A stretch of DNA of 64,000 nucleotides from Actinocorallia aurantiaca (GCF_039533685.1 NZ_BAAATZ010000034.1:1-64000), one strand, 5' to 3'. Counted from the first letter of the stretch, positions 34,156-46,066 are shown. The notes: a model not told the origin generated them from the sequence alone. Made by a program: numbers and translations.

Positions 34156-34782
34156 GTGAAGCGGGTCCTTGTCGCACTGGCCGCACCCTTCCTCCTCCTG
34201 GCCGCGGTCCTCGCCCCCTCGCCCGCCGCGGCCACCCCGCCCGGCATCCCCTCCCTGTCCACCGCGCAGAGCCAGCTCGCCGCGCTGACCGTCGCCGCCG
34301 AGGCCAACGCCTCGACCTACGACCGCGACCTGTTCCCGCACTGGATCACGATCTCCGGAGCCTGCAACACCCGCGAGACCGTGCTGAAGCGGGACGGCTC
34401 CAACGTCGTCACCAACTCCTCCTGCGCCGCCACCTCGGGCAGCTGGTACAGCCCCTTCGACGGCGCCACATGGACCGCCGCCAGCGACGTCGACATCGAC
34501 CACCTCGTCCCGCTCGCCGAGGCCTGGAGGTCCGGCGCCTCGGCCTGGACCACCAGCAAGCGCCAGTCCTTCGCCAACGACCTCAGCCGCCCCCAGCTGT
34601 GGGCCGTCACCGACAACGTCAACCAGGCCAAGGGCGACAAGGACCCCGCCGCCTGGAAGCCCTCGCTGACCGGCTTCTGGTGCACCTACGCCAAGTCCTG
34701 GATCGCCACCAAGCACTACTGGGGCCTGAAGCTGCAGAGCTCCGAGAAGAGCGCCCTCACCACCATGCTCGGGTACTGCTGA
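34156..34782 (+). CDS. Secreted HNH endonuclease (DUF1524)
   Basis: The 208-residue protein starts with a signal peptide (KRVLVALAAPFLLLAAVLAPSPAAA) and has the HNH motif DVDIDHLVPLAEAW (residues about 112-125) and the later NDLSRPQLWAVTDNVNQAKGDKDPAAW, typical of extracellular DUF1524 nucleases; Cys pairs (CNTRE, SSCAA) may form a disulfide. It would degrade DNA outside the cell, for nutrition or defence. AAGGAGA lies 7 bases before the GTG. It is alone in its transcript. Confidence 0.87.
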   Translation: MKRVLVALAAPFLLLAAVLAPSPAAATPPGIPSLSTAQSQLAALTVAAEANASTYDRDLFPHWITISGACNTRETVLKRDGSNVVTNSSCAATSGSWYSPFDGATWTAASDVDIDHLVPLAEAWRSGASAWTTSKRQSFANDLSRPQLWAVTDNVNQAKGDKDPAAWKPSLTGFWCTYAKSWIATKHYWGLKLQSSEKSALTTMLGYC

Positions 34783-34809
34783 TCAAGCCCGTGTGAAGGG
34801 GACGTCCGG

Positions 34810-35040
34810 TCAGCCGGGCGTCCCCCGCCCGTCCCAGTCCTCCGGAAGCGGCTCCCTCGGGGTGGTGTGCCCCCACGTCCGGTGGAACGGCCGGTCGTCC
34901 TCGTCGTATTCGACGATGAGCATCCGGTCGGCGTAACGCTGCGGCACGGCCAGCCCGCCGCGGAAGAAGTACCCGACCGAGTAGGCGCCCCCGTTGGGCG
35001 TCGGCCCCTCCACACGGCGGCTGACGGACTCCTCCGGCAT
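34810..35040 (-). CDS. Small conserved hypothetical protein, MBL operon end
   Basis: A 76-residue soluble protein (SVSRRVEGPTPNGGAYSVGYF, then IVEYDEDDRPFHRTWG). The ATG at 35040 has a clean GGAGG 6 bases upstream; a GTG at 35058 would overlap the MBL stop. It is the third gene of an apparent operon with the mycothiol-isomerase and MBL genes. Function unknown. Confidence 0.7.
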   Translation of the reverse strand: MPEESVSRRVEGPTPNGGAYSVGYFFRGGLAVPQRYADRMLIVEYDEDDRPFHRTWGHTTPREPLPEDWDGRGTPG

Positions 35041-35054
35041 GCTCGCCTCCGCGG

Positions 35055-35711
35055 TCACCAGCCGCGTTCGCGCCAGTCGGGGATGCTCGGGCGCTCCTTG
35101 CCGAGGGTGGAGTCCTTGCCGTGGCCCGGGTAGAACCAGGTGTTGTCGGGGAGGCGGTCGAAGACGCGCTCGGTGAGGTCGGCCAGGAGCTGCTCGAAGA
35201 GGGCGGTGTCGCCCCAGGTGTTGCCGACGCCGCCGGGGAAGAGGCTGTCGCCGGTGAACAGGTGGGCGCGGTCGGGGGCCTGGAGCAGGAGCGCGATGCT
35301 GCCGGGCGTGTGGCCGCGCAGGTGGATGACCTCGAGGGAGTGGGAGCCCAGGGGGATGACGTCGCCGTGCTCGACCGGGGTGGTGACGGGGACGGGCAGC
35401 GGCTCGGCGTCGTGGGGGTGGGCGATGGTCGCGGCGCCGGTCGCGCGGACCACGTCCGCCAGGCCCTGCCAGTGGTCCTGGTGGCGGTGGGTGGTGACGA
35501 CCCGGGACAGGGGGCCGTCGCCGACCAGCTCCAGCAGGCGGGAGGGCTCGGCCGCGGCGTCGATGAGGATGCGGTCCCCCGAGGCCCGGTCGTGCAGCAG
35601 GTAGGCGTTGTTGTCGTAGGGGCCGACCGCGAGCTTGCGCAGGACCAGCCCGGGCAGCGGCTCCCGGGTGTCGGCGGGGCCTCCGACGGTGACGTCGCCG
35701 GTGTAGCTCAT
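35055..35711 (-). CDS. Metallo-beta-lactamase-fold thiol-ester hydrolase (glyoxalase II-like)
   Basis: The 218-residue protein has the metal motif TTHRHQDHWQGL (residues about 69-80), HLRGHTPGSIALLL and FTGDSLFPGGVGNTWGD, and a final His in WFYPGHGKD, the layout of hydroxyacyl-thiol hydrolases. The ATG overlaps the stop of the mycothiol-isomerase gene (ATGA), which suggests the natural thiol could be mycothiol. A zinc or iron site is expected. Whether it acts on S-acyl-mycothiol is inference from position. Confidence 0.82.
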   Translation of the reverse strand: MSYTGDVTVGGPADTREPLPGLVLRKLAVGPYDNNAYLLHDRASGDRILIDAAAEPSRLLELVGDGPLSRVVTTHRHQDHWQGLADVVRATGAATIAHPHDAEPLPVPVTTPVEHGDVIPLGSHSLEVIHLRGHTPGSIALLLQAPDRAHLFTGDSLFPGGVGNTWGDTALFEQLLADLTERVFDRLPDNTWFYPGHGKDSTLGKERPSIPDWRERGW

Positions 35712-36424
35712 CAGACCTGGCTCCAATCGACGGCCGGCGCGGAGGGCCACTCGGGAGAGGGGACCGCGATCCGGGAGGTGGCGGCCCGGCCGGTCAGCCA
35801 GGCCAGCAGGCGGTGTCCTTCGTCCTCCAGGGCGGGGCCGTCGCCGTCGAGTTCGAAGGTCAGGTCCAGGTCGGTGGCGGTGACCCGGGAGATCGGGAGC
35901 CTACCGCGCAGCGGAGGCAGCGAGTCGGCCAGCTCCCACCGGACGTAGGGGAGGGGCCAGTCGGCGGGGGTGCGGCCGGCGTCCAGGTCGACGTGGTGGA
36001 CCTCCACCTCGCGCCAGCGCCGGTACAGGGTGTACCAGGCCGGATGGGACCAGCCCGCGAGCGCGCGGACCGGCGCGTCCCACGCTTCTTCGGGGAGGCT
36101 CTCCGCCAGCTCGGCGAACCGGGCGTTCGACTCGCGGATGTCGGCGGCGAGCTCGGCGACCGGCCGTCCCGCGCCCGCCTCGATCTCGGCGTCGCGGAAC
36201 TCGGCGCTCGGGTACTGCGGGTTCTCCACGCCCGTCCGCGCCCATTCCAGCAGGCGCCGGTAGGAGTCGGCGTTGCGCGCGATGTGCTGGAGGACGTGGC
36301 CGCGCGTCCAGCCCTCCAGCAGGGACGGGCCGCGTGCGGCGAGCTCGTCGAGGGCGTCCGCCGTCTGTTCCAGCCGCCTCTGGGAGGCGACGACCTCCGC
36401 CAGGATCCGGTTTCCGTCCAGCAT
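35711..36424 (-). CDS. Maleylpyruvate isomerase-family mycothiol-dependent enzyme
   Basis: The 237-residue protein has the DinB-like four-helix metal site of the mycothiol-dependent family: LLEGWTRGHVLQHIARNADSYRRLLEWA (about 34-61) and WREVEVHHVDLDAG (about 142-155), plus a C-terminal SCP2-like beta part. These enzymes use the actinobacterial thiol mycothiol for isomerisation or detoxification. The ATG at 36424 has GGAAGG at a good distance; an ATG nine bases upstream is less suitable. First gene of a three-gene operon. Confidence 0.85.
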   Translation of the reverse strand: MLDGNRILAEVVASQRRLEQTADALDELAARGPSLLEGWTRGHVLQHIARNADSYRRLLEWARTGVENPQYPSAEFRDAEIEAGAGRPVAELAADIRESNARFAELAESLPEEAWDAPVRALAGWSHPAWYTLYRRWREVEVHHVDLDAGRTPADWPLPYVRWELADSLPPLRGRLPISRVTATDLDLTFELDGDGPALEDEGHRLLAWLTGRAATSRIAVPSPEWPSAPAVDWSQV

Positions 36425-36563
36425 GCCCCTCATCCTTCCGCACCGCCGCTGTCGCCGTGTCATCCGGTGAGTCGGAAGACTTCGGAGAAATGCGGCACAC
36501 GCTACGGTTTCGACGCCGTTCGTCGGGTTTTCTGGAGAGTCGACGTGACGACGGGACACCGAA

Positions 36564-39500
36564 ATGATCAGGAATCCCGGTGAGGGGACGTTCTGGAGGG
36601 CGCTCGGCGACTCCGAGCGCAAGGCGCTGCTGGCGATCGGGCATCTGAGCCGGGTACCGGCCCGCGGCACGCTGTGCCATCAGGGGATGCCGTCCCGCGA
36701 CGTGCTGCTGGTGGTCGAGGGCCACGCCAAGGAGCAGCTCGACGCCCAGGACGGCACCGAGGCGATCCTGGAGCTGCTGGGCCCGGGCGACCTGGAGGGC
36801 GACCTGGCGGTGTGGGGGCATCCGCAGCGCGCGTCGGTCGTGGCCCTCACCGACCTGTCGGTGCTGCGCGTCGACAGCCGGAAGTTCGCCGGGTTCGTCA
36901 CGGGCAGCCCCCGGGTCACCGACGCGCTGATGGAGTCGCTGGCCCACCGCCGGACGAGGGAGGGGCGCAGACTGGCCCTGCGCGGCGCGGGACCGCCCGC
37001 CCGCGTCGCGTTCCACCTGCTGGAGCTGGCGATGCGCACCGGACGGGTCGGCCCGCGCGGCATCACCGTCCCGATGCCGCTCAGCCAGGGCGAGCTGGCC
37101 AACTGGGTGGGGATCTCCCGCGAGTCGCTGGTGCGCTGCTTCGCCCGCTGGCGCGGCAGGCTCATCGACACCTCCGTGCAGCGCTCCCTGCTGCTGCTCG
37201 ACCCGGTGGGGCTGCACAGGGAGGCGGGTCCCTGGACGGAGGAGGAATGGGACGCCCCCGAGCGGATCCCGCCCGCGCCCAGGGTGAGCCTGGCGGTCCG
37301 GCCGCCGGTCACCACCGACCACACCTGGCTGCCCTCCGGGTCCGAGCACTTCACCGGGCGGCGGGCCGAGCTGTCGCGGCTCAGCTTCCTGCTGGCCGAC
37401 CGGCCTTCAGGGGTGGTGATCCAGGGCATGGCCGGGGTCGGCAAGACCGCGCTGGCCCTGCGCTGGGCGCATCTGGAGTCCGGGCGCTTTCCCGACGGGC
37501 GGATCTTCGTCGACCTGCGGGGGCCCGGCAAGCCGGCGACGCCGGTGGAGGCGCTCGGGCAGATCCTGCGCCGGCTCGGGGTGCCCGGCGACCAGCTGCC
37601 CGCCGGGGAGGGGGAGCTGGTCGCGCTGTACCGGTCGATGCTGGCCGACCGGAGGGTGCTGATCGTGCTGGACAACGCCTCGGGACAGGACGAGCAGATC
37701 CGGCCGCTGATCCCGTCGGGATCCGGCGGGTTCGTGCTGGTGACGGCCCGCCAGCGCCTGTCGGGCACCGGGCTGCCGACGCTGGAGCTGCCGGAGATGG
37801 CGCCGCAGGAGGCCGTCGAACTCGTCGCCGAGGTCGTCGGAAGGGACAGGGTGGAGCCGGAGCGGCAGGCCGTCCAGGAACTGGCGCGGGAATGCGCCTA
37901 CCTGCCGCTGGCCCTGCGGATCGCCGCCGCCCGGCTGGCCGCCAGCCCGCAGGAGAGCATCGCGGACACCGTCCGGGAGCTGTCCGGAAGGGACCGCCTG
38001 TCGGCTTTCGCGCTCCCCGAGGACTCCCACGGAGCGTTGCGGGCCGCCTTCGAGGTGTCCTACGACGCGCTGGACCCGGCGTTGCGGACGACGTTCCGCC
38101 GGCTCGGACTGCACGTCGGGCCGGACTTCTCGATCCCGTCGGCCGCCGCGCTGCTCGGCACCGGCGAGGAGACCGCGGCCGCGCACCTGCGGAGGCTGGA
38201 GCGGGTCTTCCTCGTCGTCCCGGCCGACCACGGCAGGTACCGGATGCACGACCTGCTGCGGGACTTCGCCCGGGAACTGGGAGCGCAGGAGGACTCCGAA
38301 ACCGACCGGAGAGCAGCGCGCCACCGGCTGCTGTCGTACTACCTGCGTGCGGCCAGGACGGTGGAAGGGGAACTGGCGGGCCCCGGCAGGGCCGAGGCGA
38401 TCGCCTGGTTCGAGGCCGAGCGCCGCAACCTGGTCTCGGCCGCCCGCCACGCCGCCCGGCTCGGTCTGCACCCGACCGCGCACGGACTGGCCGCCGCCCT
38501 GTACGACTTCCTGGAGTTCCGGCGCTACAGCGAGGACAACATCACCGTCCACCGCATCGGCCTGGCCTCCGCCCAGGGCAACGGCGACTGGGCGGCCGCC
38601 GCGGTGATGCTGCACCACCTGGCGGCCGCGCACCGCGAGCTGGGCCGCTGCGTCCGGGCGATCGGCTACGGCGAGGACGCCCGGCGCGGCTTCCGGGCGC
38701 TGGGCGACCGGTCCGGAGAGGCCTCCGTCCTCGACACACTCGCCGCCGTCTACACCGACCTGGGCCGCCACCCCCAGGCGCTGGAACAGGCCGAGCAGGC
38801 CCTGGCCCTGCACCGGGAACTGGACGAACCGGACGGCGAGTCCCGGGCCCTGGACACCCTGGCCCGCAACCTGCAACGCCTCGGCCGCTACGACGAGGCC
38901 TACGAGCAGGCCCACCGGGCGCTCGACCTGCGACGGCTGCTGGAGGACCGGCGCGGCGAGGCCGAGACCCTGCTCAACCTCGCCCGCGTCCACCGCCACC
39001 GCGGCAACTTCCAGCAGGCCGCCGTGGTCGCCCTGGAGGCGCTGGAGGTCAACCAGGAACTGCAGCACCGGCACGGCGAGGCCGAGGCGCGCACCGAGCT
39101 CGCCCGCGTCCACCAGCAGCTCGGCAACTGGGAACTGGCCCGCAGGGACGCCGGCCGCGCCCTGGAGATCTACCGCTCGGTCGGCGCCAGGCCCGGCGAG
39201 GGCGAGACGCTCGTGATCCTCGCGCGCGTCGCGATCGGCGAGGCCCGCCACATGGAGGCCATCACCCACTGCTCCGACGCGCTGCCCGTCCTGCGGGCGG
39301 TCGGCCACCGCACGGGCGAGGCCGACGCCACCGCCCTGTTCGGCATCGCCTACTACTGGCTGGGCCGCTACCCCGAGGCCCGCGAGAACCTCCAGCGCGC
39401 CCTGGAGATCCGGCGACAGATCGGCGACCTGCACGGGGAGGCGCACGACCTGGACTACCTGGGCCGCGTCGCCCGCCGGCTCGGCCGCACCGACGAGGCC

Positions 39501-40148
39501 GTCCTGCTCGGCCTGGAATCGCTCTCCCTCTGCCAGGAGCTGGGCGCCCGCGAACGGGAGGCGGGCGCACTGGGCAGCCTCGCACGCACCTACCTGAGGC
39601 TGGACCTGAACGAGGAGGCGCTGGACGCCGCGGAACTGGGACTGAAGATCCGCCGCGAGATCGACGACCGGTACGGGATGGGTCCAGCGCTGGACACGTA
39701 CGCGCTGATCCTGCGTCGCGTGGGCCGCCCGCACGAGGCCGCGGCCACCTCCGAGGAGGCGCTGGCCGCGCTCACCGAGGCCGACGACCACCACGGCGTC
39801 GGCACCGCCCTGGTCAACCTCGCCGAGACCAGGCTGCACCTGGGCGATCTCGCGGACGCCCTGGCCCGCGCCGAACAGGCGCGCGCCCTGTCCGTCGGGC
39901 TCGGCGACCGCCGCAACGAGGCCGCCGCCCACCACGTCCTCGGCCTGATCCTGGTCCGGGAGGAGAGGCTGGCGGACGCCTGCGAGCACTTCGAGCGGGA
40001 GGCCGCCCTGCGCGCCGAGATGGGCGACCAGGGCGGCCGCCGCGAGGCGCTCACCGCGCTGGAGGGCTGCCAGACCCGGCTGGGCCGGACGGACGCCGCG
40101 CAGGAGACCCGCCGCCGCATCACCGCGCTGGAACGCTGGCTCGGCTGA
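36564..40148 (+). CDS. Crp/Fnr-NB-ARC-TPR regulator (STAND family)
   Basis: This 1194-residue protein combines three modules. Residues about 10-130 are a cyclic-nucleotide-type beta roll (VPARGTLCHQGMPSRDVLLVVEG, ILELLGPGDLEGD) and 145-215 a Crp-type winged helix (LSQGELANWVGISRESLVRC). About 270-580 form an NB-ARC ATPase: FTGRRAELSRL, P-loop GMAGVGKTAL near 288, Walker B VLIVLDNAS near 367, LPLALRIAAARL and the MHDLLRDFA motif near 561. From about 640 to the end there are at least ten TPR units. It should bind DNA when nucleotide and a TPR-sensed partner are present. AfsR-type proteins have the same ATPase-TPR layout but with a SARP domain; the Crp module here is less usual. Start: ATG with a weak GGGA site. 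Confidence 0.88.
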   Translation: MIRNPGEGTFWRALGDSERKALLAIGHLSRVPARGTLCHQGMPSRDVLLVVEGHAKEQLDAQDGTEAILELLGPGDLEGDLAVWGHPQRASVVALTDLSVLRVDSRKFAGFVTGSPRVTDALMESLAHRRTREGRRLALRGAGPPARVAFHLLELAMRTGRVGPRGITVPMPLSQGELANWVGISRESLVRCFARWRGRLIDTSVQRSLLLLDPVGLHREAGPWTEEEWDAPERIPPAPRVSLAVRPPVTTDHTWLPSGSEHFTGRRAELSRLSFLLADRPSGVVIQGMAGVGKTALALRWAHLESGRFPDGRIFVDLRGPGKPATPVEALGQILRRLGVPGDQLPAGEGELVALYRSMLADRRVLIVLDNASGQDEQIRPLIPSGSGGFVLVTARQRLSGTGLPTLELPEMAPQEAVELVAEVVGRDRVEPERQAVQELARECAYLPLALRIAAARLAASPQESIADTVRELSGRDRLSAFALPEDSHGALRAAFEVSYDALDPALRTTFRRLGLHVGPDFSIPSAAALLGTGEETAAAHLRRLERVFLVVPADHGRYRMHDLLRDFARELGAQEDSETDRRAARHRLLSYYLRAARTVEGELAGPGRAEAIAWFEAERRNLVSAARHAARLGLHPTAHGLAAALYDFLEFRRYSEDNITVHRIGLASAQGNGDWAAAAVMLHHLAAAHRELGRCVRAIGYGEDARRGFRALGDRSGEASVLDTLAAVYTDLGRHPQALEQAEQALALHRELDEPDGESRALDTLARNLQRLGRYDEAYEQAHRALDLRRLLEDRRGEAETLLNLARVHRHRGNFQQAAVVALEALEVNQELQHRHGEAEARTELARVHQQLGNWELARRDAGRALEIYRSVGARPGEGETLVILARVAIGEARHMEAITHCSDALPVLRAVGHRTGEADATALFGIAYYWLGRYPEARENLQRALEIRRQIGDLHGEAHDLDYLGRVARRLGRTDEAVLLGLESLSLCQELGAREREAGALGSLARTYLRLDLNEEALDAAELGLKIRREIDDRYGMGPALDTYALILRRVGRPHEAAATSEEALAALTEADDHHGVGTALVNLAETRLHLGDLADALARAEQARALSVGLGDRRNEAAAHHVLGLILVREERLADACEHFEREAALRAEMGDQGGRREALTALEGCQTRLGRTDAAQETRRRITALERWLG

Positions 40149-40194
40149 GCCGCCGGTCGCCGGCGTTCCGGCAGGGAATGTCGGTGGCTTCTCC

Positions 40195-40200
40195 TAGGCT
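40195..40200 (+). promoter_or_regulatory. -10 element for a leaderless ogt transcript
   Basis: TAGGCT ends six bases before the GTG start at 40207, and no Shine-Dalgarno sequence is present. This fits the leaderless class common in actinobacteria. Confidence 0.5.
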
Positions 40201-40206
40201 GGGACC

Positions 40207-40722
40207 GTGGAGAGTTTCGGCTGGACCATCCTCCAGAGCCCCATAGGTCCGCTGATGCTGGCGGAGACCGAGCAGGGCCTGGTCAACGTGCGTTTTCACG
40301 CCCACGACGCCGAGTACCACGCCCATCGGGCCGGCTCCCGGCTCGGCCTGCGGCCCATGCGCGGCGGCCTGTGCGAGGCGACCGCCCAGATCTCGGCCTA
40401 CTTCGCCGCCGACCTGACCGAGTTCACCCTTCCGCTGGACTGGCGCCTGACCTCGGGCTTCAACGAACGCGTCCTGCGCCTCCTTTACGCCCGGGTCGGC
40501 TACGGCCAGACCGCCGGCTACGGCGAACTGGCCCGCTGGACGGGCGATCCGGGAGCCTCCCGCGCCGTCGGCACCGCGATGGGCTCCAACCCGCTCCCCG
40601 TCGTCGTCCCCTGCCACCGCGTCGTCACCGCCACGGGCGACATCGGCGGCTTCGGCGGCGGCCTCGACGCCAAACGCGCCCTCCTGGCCCTGGAAGGCGT
40701 GCTCCCGGCCCCTCTTTTCTGA
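40207..40722 (+). CDS. ogt: Methylated-DNA-protein-cysteine methyltransferase
   Basis: A 171-residue suicide repair protein with the catalytic PCHRV motif (Cys near residue 137) preceded by GYGQTAGYGELARW and SRAVGTAMGSNPLPVVV. It removes O6-alkyl groups from guanine. The start is GTG without a Shine-Dalgarno site, with a -10 element at the right distance for a leaderless transcript. It is followed by a strong hairpin. Confidence 0.93.
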   Translation: MESFGWTILQSPIGPLMLAETEQGLVNVRFHAHDAEYHAHRAGSRLGLRPMRGGLCEATAQISAYFAADLTEFTLPLDWRLTSGFNERVLRLLYARVGYGQTAGYGELARWTGDPGASRAVGTAMGSNPLPVVVPCHRVVTATGDIGGFGGGLDAKRALLALEGVLPAPLF

Positions 40723-40745
40723 CGCGCCGGGCGGGGAAGACGGAA

Positions 40746-40773
40746 GGCCGGGCCTCCGGAAGGAGGCCCGGCC
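40746..40773. terminator. Bidirectional terminator between ogt and the M28 peptidase
   Basis: GGCCGGGCCTCC (40746-40757) pairs perfectly with GGAGGCCCGGCC (40762-40773) around GGAA. It lies between the converging ends of ogt and the peptidase gene. Confidence 0.8.
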
Positions 40774-40788
40774 GGGTCGGATCCAGGG

Positions 40789-42327
40789 TCAGCGGGCGGG
40801 ACGGTGGTGGTCTTCGGGAGCGGCGAAGGACCTGGCGCTCTTACGGGCGCCGGAGCCGGGGAGCTTGCCGAGGGCGGCGAAGGTGTAGGCGGTGAAGGCC
40901 ATCGCGCCGAGGTTGACCTTCAGCGCGGTGTAGTTGATGTTGTCGACGGTGTCGCAGGCGGCGTGGTAGCAGGGGTCGTACGCCTGACCGGCAGTGCCGC
41001 CGAACAGGGCGGCCTCCTCCGCGGTCTTGATGCCCTCGGCGCCGGTGAACAGGCCGCCGGAGGGGATGCCGGCCGCGATGAACGGGCCGTAGTCGGACCG
41101 GCCGTCGAAGTCGGTGCCCTTGTGCGGCAGGCGGAGCAGGTCGAAGTACTTCTCGAAGACCTTCTCGATCTGGGCGGAGCCCTCCGGACCCGCGGGGGCG
41201 CCGGTCGCGTCGGAGTCGTCGCCGTCGTAGATGAAGTAGACGTGGTTCGGCGAGCCGATCATGTCGTAGTTCAGGTACAGCTTGATCCGGGCGGCGTCAT
41301 CGGCGCTCAGCGCCCCGACGTAGTGCTCGGCGCCCAGCAGCCCGCTCTCCTCGGCGCCCCACCAGGCGAACCGCAGCTTGTTCTTCAGCGGGAGCTTGTT
41401 CGACTTGAGCGCCAGTTCGAGCAGGGCGGCGCTGCCCGAGCCGTTGTCGTTGATACCGGGCCCGGCCGGGACGCTGTCGAGGTGCGAGCCCGACATGACG
41501 ACGTTGGCGGCGCTGCCCTTCTTCGTCTCGGCGATCACGTTCCAGGTCGTCTTGGTCTCGCTGGTGGTGTCGGTCTTGATCCGGACCGTGGTGCCGGCCG
41601 GGGAGGCGAGGTCCGCGCCGATGGCGTGGCTGGTGCTGATGACCGGGATCGACACGTCGGGGGCGCCGAGGGTGCCGCCGAACACGTCGGTCCTGCCCTC
41701 CTGGCCCTCGTTGAAGATGATCACGGCGGACGCGCCCGCGGCCTGCGCGTTGACCGCCTTGTCGTAGAAGGGGCAGGTGCCGCGCTGGATGAGGGCGACG
41801 GCTCCGGCGGTGAAGCCGGCGAAGTCCGACGCCTCGCAGCCGGAGGTGCTGGAGTTGGGCTCGGCGCCCGGCGGGATCACGACGTCCACCGGCTGGACGA
41901 CTCCCGTCGCGTCACCGGCGCCCGAGTACTCCATCGTGACGAAGTCCCCCACCGAACTCCCGTCCGGCGGGGTGGGGGCGTAGGTGACCGCGTCCGGGGC
42001 GAGCTGCTCGAAGACCGCCGTCGAGTTCTCCGAGAAGAACGGGAACTGGAACTCCTGCACCGTCGGCTCGTATCCGGCCTTCTTCAGCTGGCCGATGACG
42101 TAGTCGCGGGAGGCGGCGTACCCGGGCGTGCCCGAGGCGCGGGTGCCGCCGTTGGCTTCGGCGATCTCCTGCAGCGCCTGGAGGTGGCGCTTGACCGCGT
42201 CCGGCTTGACGGCGGCGGCCTGCGCCTGTGGGTCGGGTGCCGCCGCGACGGGTGACGTCGCGGCGGCGACCATGATCAGAGCTGTGGCAGAGGCGGCAAA
42301 CAGACCCCTGCGCTGGGGGTGGCGCAC
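40789..42327 (-). CDS. Secreted M28-family zinc aminopeptidase
   Basis: The 512-residue protein has a signal peptide (RRGLFAASATALIMVAAAT, cut near 30), a PA insert domain (about 140-250, AVALIQRGTCPFYDKAVNA) and an M28 catalytic domain with metal ligands in SGSHLDSVPAGPGINDNGSG, WGAEESGLLGAEHY, LNYDMIGSPN and YHAACDTVDNIN. Streptomyces aminopeptidases of this family free N-terminal residues from peptides outside the cell. The GTG has GAGGAGC upstream. It converges with ogt. Confidence 0.9.
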   Translation of the reverse strand: MRHPQRRGLFAASATALIMVAAATSPVAAAPDPQAQAAAVKPDAVKRHLQALQEIAEANGGTRASGTPGYAASRDYVIGQLKKAGYEPTVQEFQFPFFSENSTAVFEQLAPDAVTYAPTPPDGSSVGDFVTMEYSGAGDATGVVQPVDVVIPPGAEPNSSTSGCEASDFAGFTAGAVALIQRGTCPFYDKAVNAQAAGASAVIIFNEGQEGRTDVFGGTLGAPDVSIPVISTSHAIGADLASPAGTTVRIKTDTTSETKTTWNVIAETKKGSAANVVMSGSHLDSVPAGPGINDNGSGSAALLELALKSNKLPLKNKLRFAWWGAEESGLLGAEHYVGALSADDAARIKLYLNYDMIGSPNHVYFIYDGDDSDATGAPAGPEGSAQIEKVFEKYFDLLRLPHKGTDFDGRSDYGPFIAAGIPSGGLFTGAEGIKTAEEAALFGGTAGQAYDPCYHAACDTVDNINYTALKVNLGAMAFTAYTFAALGKLPGSGARKSARSFAAPEDHHRPAR

Positions 42328-42454
42328 GGTGAGGCTCCTCGCGAGTTGATCCCTGAGTGACTGGCGTAAAGGGACCGTAAACGCGAGGAATGGTGATGAG
42401 AAGATCTCTTAGGGTAGTTGGGCCAGTTGTGGCCGTTCCGAGACCCGGGTGGTA

Positions 42455-45292
<2,838 letters not shown>

Positions 45293-45410
45293 GGTGTGTT
45301 TCCCCAGCTCATAGAGGTACCCCCTGAACAAAGAAGGGGGATGCCAACAGGCTAACCAGAGGGGCTGACATTTTCGTCCCGAACCCGGGTGCGCCCGTCG
45401 TCACCGTACA

Positions 45411-45433
45411 CGTGTTCGAATCCCGTCCGCCAC
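45411..45433 (+). tRNA. Possible tRNA 3'-end remnant
   Basis: CGTGTTCGAATCCCGTCCGC and the next CAC look like the T-loop and acceptor 3' strand of a tRNA. No matching 5' acceptor strand or anticodon arm is found upstream, so it is a fragment, not a gene. Such pieces are often left after integration into tRNA genes. Confidence 0.4.
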
Positions 45434-45464
45434 AGAAACGCGGAAGCCGGGGTGTCCCCGGGGG

Positions 45465-46055
45465 CTAGAGGGGCGCGGCCGCCCCGGCGTCCTTCCGGGG
45501 CAGCCGGACGAGGTGGGCGCGCAGCTGCTCTCGTGCCCTCTCCGGAGTGAGCTGCTCGGGATAGAGCAGCAGGTGCAGGGTGAGCCCGTCGACGAGGGCG
45601 TGCAGTCGTACGGCCTCGCCGACATCGAAGCCCAGTTCGTCCAGGAGGTGGGACAGGAAGCCCCGCAGGGTGTGCTGGACGCGGGTGGACAGCTCCTTCA
45701 GGTCGGCGTCGCGCCGGGCTCGGGTGATGAAGCCGAGCCAGGCCTCCGCCTCGAAGCGGCGCTCGGCGTCCATCGGGATGAGCTGCTCGCAGTAGGCCAG
45801 GAGCCGGTCCACCGGTGTCCCCGCCGGGTCCAGGGTGGTGATTCTCTCGCCCGCCCGCCCGCTCATCTGGTCCATCGCCGAGACGATGAGGTCCTTCTGC
45901 TCGGGGAAGTAGTGGCGCAGCGCGCCGGGGGAGCAGCCGGCCTCGGCCGCGACGGACCGCACGGACACCGTCTCGATGCCGTCGCGATAGATGACCCGCC
46001 ACAGGGCTTCGGTGAGCTCTCTGCGCCGGGCCTCGTGATCGACGATCCTGGGCAT
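45465..46055 (-). CDS. TetR-family regulator of the adjacent membrane protein
   Basis: A 196-residue protein with the DNA-binding domain DHEARRRELTEALWRVIYRDGIETVSVRSVAAEAGCSPGALRHYFPEQKDL (residues about 6-57) and a helical ligand domain similar to BetI-type regulators. It is divergent from the membrane gene at 46120; the 64-bp region between them holds two identical palindromes. It probably represses both genes. Confidence 0.9.
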   Translation of the reverse strand: MPRIVDHEARRRELTEALWRVIYRDGIETVSVRSVAAEAGCSPGALRHYFPEQKDLIVSAMDQMSGRAGERITTLDPAGTPVDRLLAYCEQLIPMDAERRFEAEAWLGFITRARRDADLKELSTRVQHTLRGFLSHLLDELGFDVGEAVRLHALVDGLTLHLLLYPEQLTPERAREQLRAHLVRLPRKDAGAAAPL

Positions 46056-46066
46056 GGCCTTTTATA

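Noticed and set aside
36680..39989. Long minus-strand open frames opposite the Crp-NB-ARC-TPR gene
   Set aside because: No motif or codon pattern supports them; the plus-strand protein has full domain architecture.
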